This document shows positions 1 to 5,425 of a DNA stretch of 5,473 bases, piece by piece. The DNA lies in NCBI GenBank assembly GCA_913057845.1, contig CAJXPC010000140.1:1-5473 (forward strand), in the 5' to 3' direction. The DNA is from an uncultured Pseudomonadota bacterium (lineage in GTDB: Bacteria > Pseudomonadota > Gammaproteobacteria > Burkholderiales > Eutrophovitaceae). Under the pieces are notes generated by a model. That model was not told the origin of the DNA. It made no database searches and saw only the letters and a list, made by a program, of their open reading frames with translations. Within the stretch, counting starts at the first letter, position 1. Every line of letters begins with the position of its first letter. The position numbers and the translations under genes were made by a program.

Positions 1-255
1 GTCTTTCTCTGTTTCAAGGCGCTTAACTTGCCGCTCGAGTTCTCGAATACGGCGCTGTTCCAATGTCATTGGAGAGGCATCGTAGCTGCCGCCAGAGCGC
101 TCTTGCTTGAGTTGACGAACCCATTTATCCATCGTGGACTTACCCACGTTCATGGCTTCGGCAGCGTCTTTCACTGAATAACCCTGGTCAACGACGAGTT
201 GTGCGGATTCGAGCCGAAACTCGGGGCTGAAGGTTGGGCGTGATGGTCTGGTCAT
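1..255 (-). CDS. IS3-family transposase OrfA, 3' end missing at window edge
   Basis: This is the first 85 residues of an IS3-family OrfA, the small DNA-binding half of the transposase that is usually fused to OrfB by frameshifting. The frame begins MTRPSRPTFSPEFRLESAQL and has a helix-turn-helix at about residues 27-48 (YSVKDAAEAMNVGKSTMDKW). A leucine-zipper coiled coil begins at about residue 65 (EQRRIRELERQVKRLE). The ATG at 255 is preceded by AGGTG five bases upstream, a good ribosome binding site. The frame is still open at base 1, and family members usually run to about 95-105 residues, so only the C-terminus and all of OrfB lie outside the window. It differs clearly from the OrfA at 4075-4395, so these are two different IS3 elements and not flanking copies of one. 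A contig commonly breaks inside such a repeat. Confidence 0.88.
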   Translation of the reverse strand, partial: MTRPSRPTFSPEFRLESAQLVVDQGYSVKDAAEAMNVGKSTMDKWVRQLKQERSGGSYDASPMTLEQRRIRELERQVKRLETEKD

Positions 256-287
256 GGGGGCACCTATAGTCGAATGAAGTGATGCTA

Positions 288-308
288 TCACCTCTAATCA
301 GGTGGCCA
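288..308 (-). repeat. Probable terminal inverted repeat of the truncated IS3 element
   Basis: Read on the minus strand from 308, the sequence begins TGGCCACCTGATTAGAGGTG. IS3 elements start with TG, and this lies about 50 bases before OrfA, where the left end is expected. It contains the short hairpin CACCT-6 nt-AGGTG (289-304). The matching right end is outside the window, so the boundary at 308 is inferred and could be off by a few bases. Confidence 0.4.
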
Positions 309-567
309 AATTGACTATGCCACTACATGATGAGGACATCCAAATTCTTACGCAAGTGTACGGCAACCATATGTAATACCAGCCAAATAATGGAGCTATC
401 ATTACTACCATAAATATAGAGTAGCTTAGCTCTGGACTTAACTCAGAGCCCTCGAGCAGAAGCACAGGTCCGTAACTGGAGATCAACCCTAAAACAATGA
501 GGAGATAAAGCGTATTGAGGAACTGCTCGATCAATATTATTTGAAGAGGTGTTCTATTGATAGTCAT
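298..567 (-). CDS. Small two-helix membrane protein of unknown function, C-terminus altered by IS insertion
   Basis: I do not recognise this 89-residue protein. It has a short N-terminal tail (MTINRTPLQI), a hydrophobic helix at about residues 10-38, a polar acidic loop (EGSELSPE, about 39-46) and a second helix at about 49-73 rich in aromatic residues (GWYYIWLPY). It is therefore probably an inner-membrane protein. The last residues (L-A-T-stop) are read from what looks like the end of the neighbouring IS3 element, with the TGA at 298-300, so the native C-terminus was probably longer or different. The ATG at 567 has no convincing ribosome binding site, which leaves the start uncertain. The gene would be divergent from the disrupted monooxygenase-like gene, with its start about 40 bases from that gene's possible N-terminal remnant. 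A real but damaged gene is more likely than a chance frame because of the two well-formed helices. Confidence 0.5.
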   Translation of the reverse strand: MTINRTPLQIILIEQFLNTLYLLIVLGLISSYGPVLLLEGSELSPELSYSIFMVVMIAPLFGWYYIWLPYTCVRIWMSSSCSGIVNLAT

Positions 568-600
568 GAGATTTTATTCACACAGCACCGTCGAGACTGA

Positions 601-630
601 CTGCTTATGTATCGACGGATAAAGCACGGG
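601..630 (+). pseudogene. Possible N-terminal remnant of the IS3-disrupted monooxygenase-like gene
   Basis: The ten codons abutting the left inverted repeat of the second IS3 element read LLMYRRIKHG. From memory, the antibiotic-biosynthesis-monooxygenase membrane family has an N-terminal strand of the form VLVTRRVKPG, and this fits it residue by residue. The remainder of the same family is on the other side of the IS, from 4446. A TGA at 598-600 closes this frame upstream. Adding one base nearby would join it to an ATG at 566 (MRFYSHSTVET), so a frameshift or sequence error is possible; otherwise the ATG at 607 starts it. The piece is very short, so this is a suggestion only. Confidence 0.3.
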
Positions 631-655
631 TGAATCCCCCCGGGTTTATCGGAGG
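631..655 (+). repeat. Terminal inverted repeat of IS3 element, orfB-side end
   Basis: This 25-bp repeat starts TGAATCCCCCCGGGTTTATC and matches the reverse complement of 4421-4445 at every position. It lies 15 bases beyond the orfB stop codon. Confidence 0.96.
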
Positions 656-672
656 GTTTTTGGTTTGAGTCA

Positions 673-1110
<438 letters not shown>

Positions 1111-1165
1111 CTAATATCTTCGCAGCCTAGGAGCTACTCTGCCGTTTTTAACTGCGGAGATTCCC

Positions 1166-1462
1166 ATGAGCCCAATCGATAAAACTCAATACTGGCTAGC
1201 CCACACAGAAGCATGGAGGGGCAGCGGCCTATCCCAAACACAATATTGTAAACAGCAAGACATCAAACTCCACAACTTTGTGTATTGGCGCAAGCGCTTG
1301 CATCGGTCTGCCGAGCCGTCGACCAAATTGCTGAAGATTGGTGGTGTATCAACCTCCTCTCGCGTGGTATTGAGTTTACCTCTGGGCATTCGTATGGAGG
1401 TGTCTGCAAGTGATTTGTCCTCCGTGCTGCCGGCGGTGTTGCGCTCACTGCGAGAGTTATAG
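1166..1462 (+). CDS. tnpA: IS66 accessory protein TnpA
   Basis: This 98-residue protein is the first gene of the IS66 operon. IS66 TnpA proteins are small accessory factors needed with TnpB and TnpC for transposition; their exact role is not settled. The N-terminal half (about residues 8-46) has the family's helix-turn-helix-like pattern, with WRGSGLSQTQYCKQQDIKLH followed by FVYWRKRL, suggesting DNA binding. The C-terminal half (about 60-98) is a short hydrophobic domain with VVLSLPLGIRMEV and a helix ending VLRSLREL. The ATG at 1166 has GGAG six bases upstream. The TAG stop at 1460-1462 is two bases before the tnpB start, so translation is probably coupled. No truncation is visible. The promoter should lie in 1110-1165 or in the left end, but I cannot pick clear boxes there. 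Confidence 0.93.
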   Translation: MSPIDKTQYWLAHTEAWRGSGLSQTQYCKQQDIKLHNFVYWRKRLHRSAEPSTKLLKIGGVSTSSRVVLSLPLGIRMEVSASDLSSVLPAVLRSLREL

Positions 1463-1464
1463 TA

Positions 1465-1821
1465 ATGCTGCGCCCCAATGAGTCTGTTGAGGTCTATTTG
1501 TACATGGCGCCAGTGGATATGCGTAAGTCGATTAATGGTCTAGCCGCGCTGGTGGAAAACGAGCTGGCCTTGTCACCCATGACCGAGGTGCTGTTTGTTT
1601 TTTGCAATCGCGGCCGAGATAAAATCAAGCTGTTGTACTGGGAGCGAAACGGTTTTGTGGTGTGGTATAAGCGCCTGGAAAAGCAGCGCTTCAAATGGCC
1701 ACGGCAGTCTGACTTTGATTACGAGCAGCGCGATGGCCGCGAACTAAATTGCTTGCTTGACGGTTTGGATATTTGGCGAAATAAACCGCATGAAACGCTG
1801 TATTTTGATTCGATCAGCTGA
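1465..1821 (+). CDS. tnpB: IS66 accessory protein TnpB (IS66 Orf2 family)
   Basis: This 118-residue protein matches the IS66 Orf2-like family (Pfam PF05717), one of the most recognisable IS66 proteins. It is required for transposition together with TnpA and TnpC and is unrelated to the RNA-guided TnpB of IS200/IS605. The family motif PVDMRKSINGLAALV is at residues 16-30. The conserved basic aromatic block NRGRDKIKLLYWERNG is at 48-63 and continues to KRLEKQRFKWP at 69-79. The length is normal for the family. The ATG at 1465 follows the tnpA stop by two bases, with GAGAG in the end of tnpA (about 1451-1456) as a possible ribosome binding site. The TGA is at 1819-1821. The last 20 codons contain the sequence region that could carry the tnpC promoter. 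Confidence 0.96.
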   Translation: MLRPNESVEVYLYMAPVDMRKSINGLAALVENELALSPMTEVLFVFCNRGRDKIKLLYWERNGFVVWYKRLEKQRFKWPRQSDFDYEQRDGRELNCLLDGLDIWRNKPHETLYFDSIS

Positions 1822-1828
1822 GGTGTTT

Positions 1829-1837
1829 TGGTATAAT
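1829..1837 (+). promoter_or_regulatory. Extended -10 promoter element in front of tnpC
   Basis: TGGTATAAT is a perfect TGn-TATAAT extended -10 box in the short gap between tnpB and tnpC. No good -35 is at the usual distance; TTGATT at 1805-1810 is 21 bp away. Transcription would begin about seven bases after the box, at or next to the tnpC ATG at 1845. The match is exact, but whether it is used is inference. Confidence 0.42.
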
Positions 1838-1844
1838 ACGCGGC

Positions 1845-3413
1845 ATGACGATCCGCCCTCAAATCCCTTCTTCTGATGACGTTCCTAGCCTCAAAGCCTT
1901 GCTGCTTGAGAAGGATCGCAGCCTCAATGAAAAAGATAAACGCATCTCCTTGTTGGAAGAACAGGTGCGTTTACTTAAGCACAAACGCTTTGGTGCTAGC
2001 AGTGAGAAATCGGATGATCAAGCAGAGCTGTTCAACGAGGTCGAAGCGACTGACGTTAGTTTAGAAAACGATGCTGAGATGGATGATGCCTTTGACGCAG
2101 ACAACACCGCTGTCGTCGAAACCGACACCATCCAATACGAACGCCGCAAGTCCCGTGGTCGCAAACCGTTGCCCGAGGATTTGCCGCGCGTTCGCATTGA
2201 GCACGACCTAGCTGATAGCGACAAAATCTGCGACTGCGGTTGTGCGTTAACCCGCATCGGTGAAGATATTAGCGAGCAGCTCGACATCATTCCCGCGACC
2301 GTTCAAGTCTTACAGCACGCCCGTCAAAAGTACGCCTGTAAAGCTTGTGAGTCGACCGTACGTACAGCGGCGCTGCCGCCGCAGCCAATTCCAAAGAGCA
2401 ATGCCAGTGCGGGTTTACTTGCGTACATCGCGACCGCCAAATACCAAGATGCACTACCGCTGCACCGCCAAGAAAGCATCTTTAGGCGCATGGACGTTGA
2501 TATCCCGCGTAACACACTGGCAAATTGGATGATGCGTTGTAGCGACCTGATCTCACCGCTTATTGCCGAGCTGGATAGAGAAATACGGCGAGGCAAGATC
2601 ATCCAGTGTGATGAAACCCCGCTCCAGGTACTAAAAGAACCGGATAAGCCGCCCAGTAGCCAATCGTATATGTGGGTTAGGCGCAGTGGCGGGCCTGACC
2701 GTTCCATTGTGTTGTTTGATTATGCGGATAGCCGAGCCGGTAGTATTGCCGCAGGCCTACTGGACGGCTTTAGCGGGTATCTACAAACGGATGACTATGC
2801 GGGCTATCACGCGACAGGACGCCAAGAAGGGCTCACCCACCTTGGTTGCTGGGCTCATGCCCGTCGCAAATTTGTGGAGGCGCAAAAAGCGGCTACACCC
2901 AAAGACAAAAAAGCAAAGCGCATCGGCAAAGCCGATGTTGCCATTAACTTCATTGCGAAGCTTTATGCTGTGGAAAAGCAGGCAAAGCACATCAGTCGTG
3001 AAGATCGGTACACACTGAGACAAGAGCTCAGCGTGCCCCTACTCCAAGTGCTGCGAGAATGGCTGGATAAGACCTTGCACAGCACGTTACCGAAAGGCGC
3101 GCTGGGAACCGCGCTAGGTTACCTAGATAAAAACTGGGAAAAGCTGATTCGCTATACCGACGACGGCGATGTGAACATCGACAACAACCTAGCGGAAAAC
3201 GCGATAAGACCGTTCGTCATTGGCCGAAAGAATTGGTTATTTAGCGCCACGCCAAGAGGTGCCCACGCTAGTGCATCACTGTACAGCCTGATTGAAACGG
3301 CAAAGGCCAATGGACTTGAGCCTTACCACTATTTGCGCGACGTGTTCGCAACACTCCCAAGCGTAAAGACCGAGGAAGAGTTGCAGGCGCTGCTGCCTTG
3401 GGCAAAACACTGA
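1845..3413 (+). CDS. tnpC: IS66 transposase TnpC
   Basis: This 522-residue DDE transposase catalyses strand cleavage and transfer for IS66. Domains in order: an N-terminal leucine-zipper coiled coil at about 15-48 ending in the family signature KHKRFGASSEK (45-55); an acidic linker (about 57-95); a basic patch RRKSRGRKPLP (100-110); a zinc-binding domain with C129, C131, C133, C165 and C168; and the catalytic core. The core contains QCDETP (D256), LQTDDYAGY (D316), CWAHARRKF (335-343) and NLAENAIRP (E451), giving a complete DDE triad. The IS66 C-terminal tail follows (about 480-522). The length is normal. The ATG at 1845 has no Shine-Dalgarno at the right distance, the nearest AGGTG (1821-1825) being 19 nt away, so it may be translated leaderless from the extended -10 box or by coupling to tnpB. 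Confidence 0.97.
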   Translation: MTIRPQIPSSDDVPSLKALLLEKDRSLNEKDKRISLLEEQVRLLKHKRFGASSEKSDDQAELFNEVEATDVSLENDAEMDDAFDADNTAVVETDTIQYERRKSRGRKPLPEDLPRVRIEHDLADSDKICDCGCALTRIGEDISEQLDIIPATVQVLQHARQKYACKACESTVRTAALPPQPIPKSNASAGLLAYIATAKYQDALPLHRQESIFRRMDVDIPRNTLANWMMRCSDLISPLIAELDREIRRGKIIQCDETPLQVLKEPDKPPSSQSYMWVRRSGGPDRSIVLFDYADSRAGSIAAGLLDGFSGYLQTDDYAGYHATGRQEGLTHLGCWAHARRKFVEAQKAATPKDKKAKRIGKADVAINFIAKLYAVEKQAKHISREDRYTLRQELSVPLLQVLREWLDKTLHSTLPKGALGTALGYLDKNWEKLIRYTDDGDVNIDNNLAENAIRPFVIGRKNWLFSATPRGAHASASLYSLIETAKANGLEPYHYLRDVFATLPSVKTEEELQALLPWAKH

Positions 3414-3430
3414 GAAAACAAATAAAGTAG

Positions 3431-3452
3431 CAGGAAGGCAGCCGCCTTCTTG
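3431..3452 (+). terminator. Hairpin after tnpC, possible weak terminator
   Basis: Eighteen bases after the tnpC stop, nine base pairs (one G-T) close around the four-base loop AGCC, with core GAAGGC/GCCTTC. No run of T follows, so it is at best a weak intrinsic terminator. It could equally protect the mRNA end or be part of the IS end architecture. Confidence 0.35.
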
Positions 3453-3479
3453 GCAATGCCCCACCATCCCTTGCAAGTC

Positions 3480-3521
3480 CTCATCCTGAGAATGCCTTCC
3501 ATGCTATGGGCTCATCCTGAG
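3480..3521 (+). repeat. Two copies of CTCATCCTGAG, 31 bp apart, in the IS66 right end
   Basis: The 11-bp sequence CTCATCCTGAG occurs at 3480-3490 and 3511-3521. Each copy is itself an interrupted palindrome (CTCA-TCC-TGAG). The 31-bp spacing is close to three helical turns, so both would face the same side of the DNA. The position, 71-112 bp inside the right end, suits subterminal protein binding sites. The binding role is inference; I see no copy in the left end. Confidence 0.5.
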
Positions 3522-3571
3522 CTTATGAAAACTATAGATGCCTTAGTCGAGATTGCAAAGAATAAATAGGG

Positions 3572-3592
3572 TGGGGTTTGTTGAGCGCTTAC
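3572..3592 (-). repeat. IS66 right inverted repeat
   Basis: Its reverse complement begins GTAAGCGCTCAA and matches 1089-1109 at 20 of 21 positions. The duplication GATATAGC follows immediately. Confidence 0.95.
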
Positions 3593-3600
3593 GATATAGC
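3593..3600. repeat. Target-site duplication of IS66 (right copy)
   Basis: This is an exact copy of the GATATAGC at 1081-1088, directly after the right IS66 end. Confidence 0.97.
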
Positions 3601-4074
3601 GGGAGAAAACATCCACAACAAAAGCCACGTAGACAAAGCCTGACCAAGTAGCCACATACGTGATGTCAGCCACCCAAAGCTGGTTCGGGGCCTGCGCGGT
3701 AAACTGGCGACTCACCAAATCAAGCGGCTTCTCAGCCAGCTCATCAGGGATCGTGGTGATGCAGCGCTTACCGCGCTTTACACCTTCCAACCCCAATCCG
3801 GACATCAACCGCTCAACCGTACAGCGGGCAACACTAATCGATTCCCGATTTAGCTGCTTCCAGACTTTGCGGGCGCCATACACCTGCTGATTCTCATCGA
3901 AGACCCGCACAATCTCAGGCTTCAACACCTCGTCCCGCCGAGTACGCATGCAGCGCTTGGCAGGATTGGCTTCTAAATCTTTGAAGCGGTAATACGTAGA
4001 CGGCGCAATCGGCAAGACTTTGCAGATTGACTCGACACCGTGATTCTCGCGTTCCCGGTCAATAAACGCCGCCA

Positions 4075-4395
4075 TTACTTCGGTTTGCGGTCGAGCTCCG
4101 CCTGGGCGAAAAAAGCGGCGGCCTTACGCAGTATCTCATTGGCCCGCATCAGCTCACGGTTCTCTCGTTCCAGCTGTTTCAGCCGAGCGGCTTGATCAGT
4201 GGTGACACCAGGTCTGGCACCGCTATCTACTTCTATTTTGTTAACCCAAGACCGCAAGGTCTCAGGGGTACAGCCAATCTTGGCCGCGACAGACTGTATC
4301 GCCGCCCAGCGGGATTTGTGTTCATGCTCGCCGGTTAACACCATGCGAACAGCGCGTTCCCGAACTTCGGGAGAGTATCCAGGTCGTTTGCTCAT
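4075..4395 (-). CDS. IS3-family transposase OrfA
   Basis: This 106-residue protein is the DNA-binding half of the IS3 transposase, complete and undamaged. It starts [20 protein letters not shown], has a helix-turn-helix at about residues 32-52 ([18 protein letters not shown]) and a leucine-zipper coiled coil at about 67-92 ([18 protein letters not shown]) that would allow multimerisation with OrfAB. It ends AELDRKPK, a familiar ending in this IS3 branch. The ATG at 4395 has GAGAG about nine bases upstream. The stop overlaps the orfB ATG as TAATG, and a slippery run lies near the 3' end (4108-4114), so OrfAB could form by -1 frameshifting. Because OrfB is broken downstream, only OrfA and a truncated fusion can now be produced. 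Free OrfA is known in IS3 elements as a regulator that limits transposition. Confidence 0.95.
   Translation of the reverse strand: MSKRPGYSPEVRERAVRMVLTGEHEHKSRWAAIQSVAAKIGCTPETLRSWVNKIEVDSGARPGVTTDQAARLKQLERENRELMRANEILRKAAAFFAQAELDRKPK
4108..4114 (-). promoter_or_regulatory. Programmed -1 frameshift site (T TTT TTC) in IS3 orfA
   Basis: On the minus strand the orfA codons read GCT TTT TTC, which places the heptamer T-TTT-TTC in the correct X-XXY-YYZ phase for -1 slippage. After slippage the frame is open ([13 protein letters not shown]) straight into the orfB methionine at 4075. IS3 elements commonly make OrfAB in this way. I did not identify a stimulatory stem or pseudoknot. Confidence 0.6.
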
Positions 4396-4420
4396 CAGCT
4401 AATTCTCTCAAGAAAGTTAG

Positions 4421-4445
4421 CCTCCGATAAACCCGGGGGGATTCA
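4421..4445 (-). repeat. Terminal inverted repeat of IS3 element, orfA-side end
   Basis: This is a perfect 25-bp inverted copy of 631-655. It is 25 bases from the orfA start codon. The disrupted monooxygenase-like gene begins at the next base. Confidence 0.96.
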
Positions 4446-4891
4446 ATGACGGATTTGAGTCTATCGACATCGTGCGTCGAGATGATGGGCAAGGCATCGA
4501 TATATTTTGTATCGCGAGGTTTAGAAGTAAAGATGATTTAGAAGCCTGGAAGCTTTCTCCGGACAGGAAGACCGTACTTGACCCTATTGAAACACTATCC
4601 GTACTCGACGTAGCCAGACAACAAGCCTATGGCTCAAATATTTGGTTTGAGCCTGTTGTTAACCTACCAATCCCCCCAAAGCCTCCACGCCTTTGGAAAC
4701 GATGGATTGTTAGCTTAGTCGCTGTGTACCCGGCCCTTATCGTATTAATCTATCTACTAAAACCGATTACGTCGAAAGTAGCCGAACCTATCGGTCTGTT
4801 GTTAGTCGCCACAATTCTTACTGGTATAACAACGGCTCTAATCGCACCTTGGCTCACAAAGAAATTACACAAATGGCTAGTCTCTAGATAG
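4446..4891 (+). pseudogene. Antibiotic-biosynthesis-monooxygenase-type membrane protein, 5' end removed by IS3
   Basis: The frame is open from inside the IS3 inverted repeat, with gene sequence visible from 4448 as DGFESIDIVRRDDGQGIDIF, and runs 147 codons to the TAG at 4889-4891. It matches in layout the COG3224-type family: a ferredoxin-like ABM domain followed by two membrane helices. Family signs are the strand FCIARFRS, then the helix start DDLEAWKLSPDR and IWFEP, a proline-rich linker (IPPKPPRLWKRW), helix 1 (IVSLVAVYPALIVLIYLL) and helix 2 (about LLLVATILTGITTALI) before PWL. The first ABM strand and helix, roughly 30-40 residues, are missing. The GTG at 4472 gives a possible 139-residue start, but with a broken fold. 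Function in this family is poorly known; a heme- or flavin-free oxygenase or a small-molecule binding role is possible but unproven. The gene is convergent with the hemoglobin gene downstream. Confidence 0.82.
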
Positions 4892-4908
4892 ATAAAATTT
4901 TCTCGTTC

Positions 4909-4935
4909 AAAAAAAAGCAGATATATAATATCTGC
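4909..4935 (-). terminator. Intrinsic terminator of the truncated hemoglobin gene (distal)
   Basis: A perfect 8-bp stem GCAGATAT/ATATCTGC around a 3-nt loop (4917-4935) is followed, on the minus strand, by eight T residues (complement of A8 at 4909-4916). It is oriented to stop transcription leaving the hemoglobin gene and lies 18 bases from the end of the convergent gene. No T-run follows it on the plus strand. Confidence 0.8.
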
Positions 4936-4961
4936 GAAAGAAAAGCTGCAACAAAGCAGCT
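4936..4961 (-). terminator. Second, tandem intrinsic terminator of the truncated hemoglobin gene (proximal)
   Basis: AGCTGC and GCAGCT (4944-4949 and 4956-4961) pair around a six-base loop. On the minus strand the stem is followed by TTTTCTTTC, a fair T-rich tail. It lies upstream of the stronger hairpin, so transcripts from the hemoglobin gene meet two terminators in series. Confidence 0.55.
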
Positions 4962-4971
4962 CCTCGAGGAG
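4960..4971. repeat. Perfect 12-bp palindrome
   Basis: CTCCTCGAGGAG is a perfect palindrome that shares two bases with the adjacent terminator stem. It could extend the hairpin structure at the end of the hemoglobin transcript or be a dimeric protein site. No function can be assigned. Confidence 0.5.
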
Positions 4972-5007
4972 ACTAGTAGTTAAAACAAGCCATATTTATT
5001 AATGATA

Positions 5008-5388
5008 TTACCTGTTCTTTACAGCATCAGCGAGGCGGTATATCGGATTCTTTAGCATCCCTTTTACATCGTCACTAAGTGCTAATGAATCCATAGCTTC
5101 ATACATGCACGAGACCCAAGCGTCCCTTTCTTTAGGACCAATAGAAAAAGCTTTATGCGGCCCTGTCATGCATACCGACCCATATTTTTCTAAATAAATT
5201 TGTGGGCCACCCATCCAACCAACTAAATAGTCACCTAACTTTTCAGAAATACCACTAAGATCAGCTAAATGCATAGCTCTCAGCTCTGAATAGTTTGGCG
5301 AGGCATCCATGATTCTGTAAAATTCATTAACCAAATTTCGAATCCCTGATTCTTTCAGAGCCTGATAAGGAGACTCATAACTCATCAT
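5008..5388 (-). CDS. Group II truncated hemoglobin
   Basis: This 126-residue protein is a 2-on-2 globin of group II (YjbI/trHbO-like), a small cytoplasmic heme protein that binds oxygen and, in related proteins, takes part in nitric oxide or peroxide handling or oxygen supply. Group II marks are all visible: tyrosine B10 (Y24 in NEFYRIMD), the LRAMHLADLSG segment (36-46), the signature GWMGGPQIYLEKYG (57-70), the proximal histidine F8 (H78 in GPHKAF), and tryptophan G8 (W91 in ERDAWVSCM), diagnostic for groups II and III. It ends RLADAVKNR, similar to the usual LADHMRNR. The first of two adjacent ATGs (5388) is chosen because AAAGGA lies six bases upstream. That ATG overlaps the stop of an upstream frame as ATGA, which suggests an operon with coupled translation. 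Two terminators follow the gene. It is complete and more AT-rich than the IS genes. Confidence 0.93.
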   Translation of the reverse strand: MMSYESPYQALKESGIRNLVNEFYRIMDASPNYSELRAMHLADLSGISEKLGDYLVGWMGGPQIYLEKYGSVCMTGPHKAFSIGPKERDAWVSCMYEAMDSLALSDDVKGMLKNPIYRLADAVKNR

Positions 5389-5425
5389 TTATTTTCCTTT
5401 TCATGAGGTGTAAAATCTAGTTCTT
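5385..5425 (-). CDS. C-terminal tail of an upstream gene, cut by the adapter
   Basis: The minus-strand frame just before the hemoglobin gene reads ELDFTPHEKENK and stops at a TGA whose first base is inside the hemoglobin ATG (ATGA overlap). Such overlaps are typical of real operon partners. Only twelve codons are available before the artificial sequence begins, so the product cannot be named, and a chance open frame is possible. Confidence 0.4.

Larger units (their letters stand above)
3512..4075 (-). pseudogene. IS3 transposase OrfB, N-terminal part, cut off by IS66
   Basis: This is the first half of the IS3 integrase-like transposase. Native sequence runs from the ATG at 4075 to about 3593, 161 codons. 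It has the N-terminal helix-turn-helix region typical of OrfB (about residues 10-100, including GVESICKVLPIAPSTYYR and VYGARKVWKQL). The start of the catalytic core follows, with the first aspartate D137 in LWVADITYVATW. After SRYIV the frame enters IS66 and ends after about 25 foreign residues at 3512. It lacks the second D and the E, so it should be inactive. A truncated OrfB or OrfAB of this kind keeps its DNA-binding parts and could act as an inhibitor of transposition, which is speculation. The ATG at 4075 overlaps the orfA stop by one base (TAATG). Confidence 0.93.

Noticed and set aside
1465..1821. RNA-guided TnpB nuclease suggested by the gene name tnpB.
   Set aside because: The protein is the 118-residue IS66 Orf2 family, with no RuvC or zinc-ribbon motifs. 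The shared name is historical.
2018..3023. Several open frames of 80-127 residues on both strands inside the IS66 transposase gene.
   Set aside because: They are other-frame readings of tnpC, with serine- or cysteine-rich low-quality composition and no motif. The 522-residue TnpC frame explains the region.
3660..3890. A 76-residue plus-strand open frame.
   Set aside because: It is antisense to IS3 orfB, whose catalytic motifs are clear on the minus strand, and it has no start signal or recognisable domain.
4199..4402. A 67-residue plus-strand open frame at the right end of the IS3 element.
   Set aside because: It is antisense to the well-supported OrfA and has no ribosome binding site or domain.
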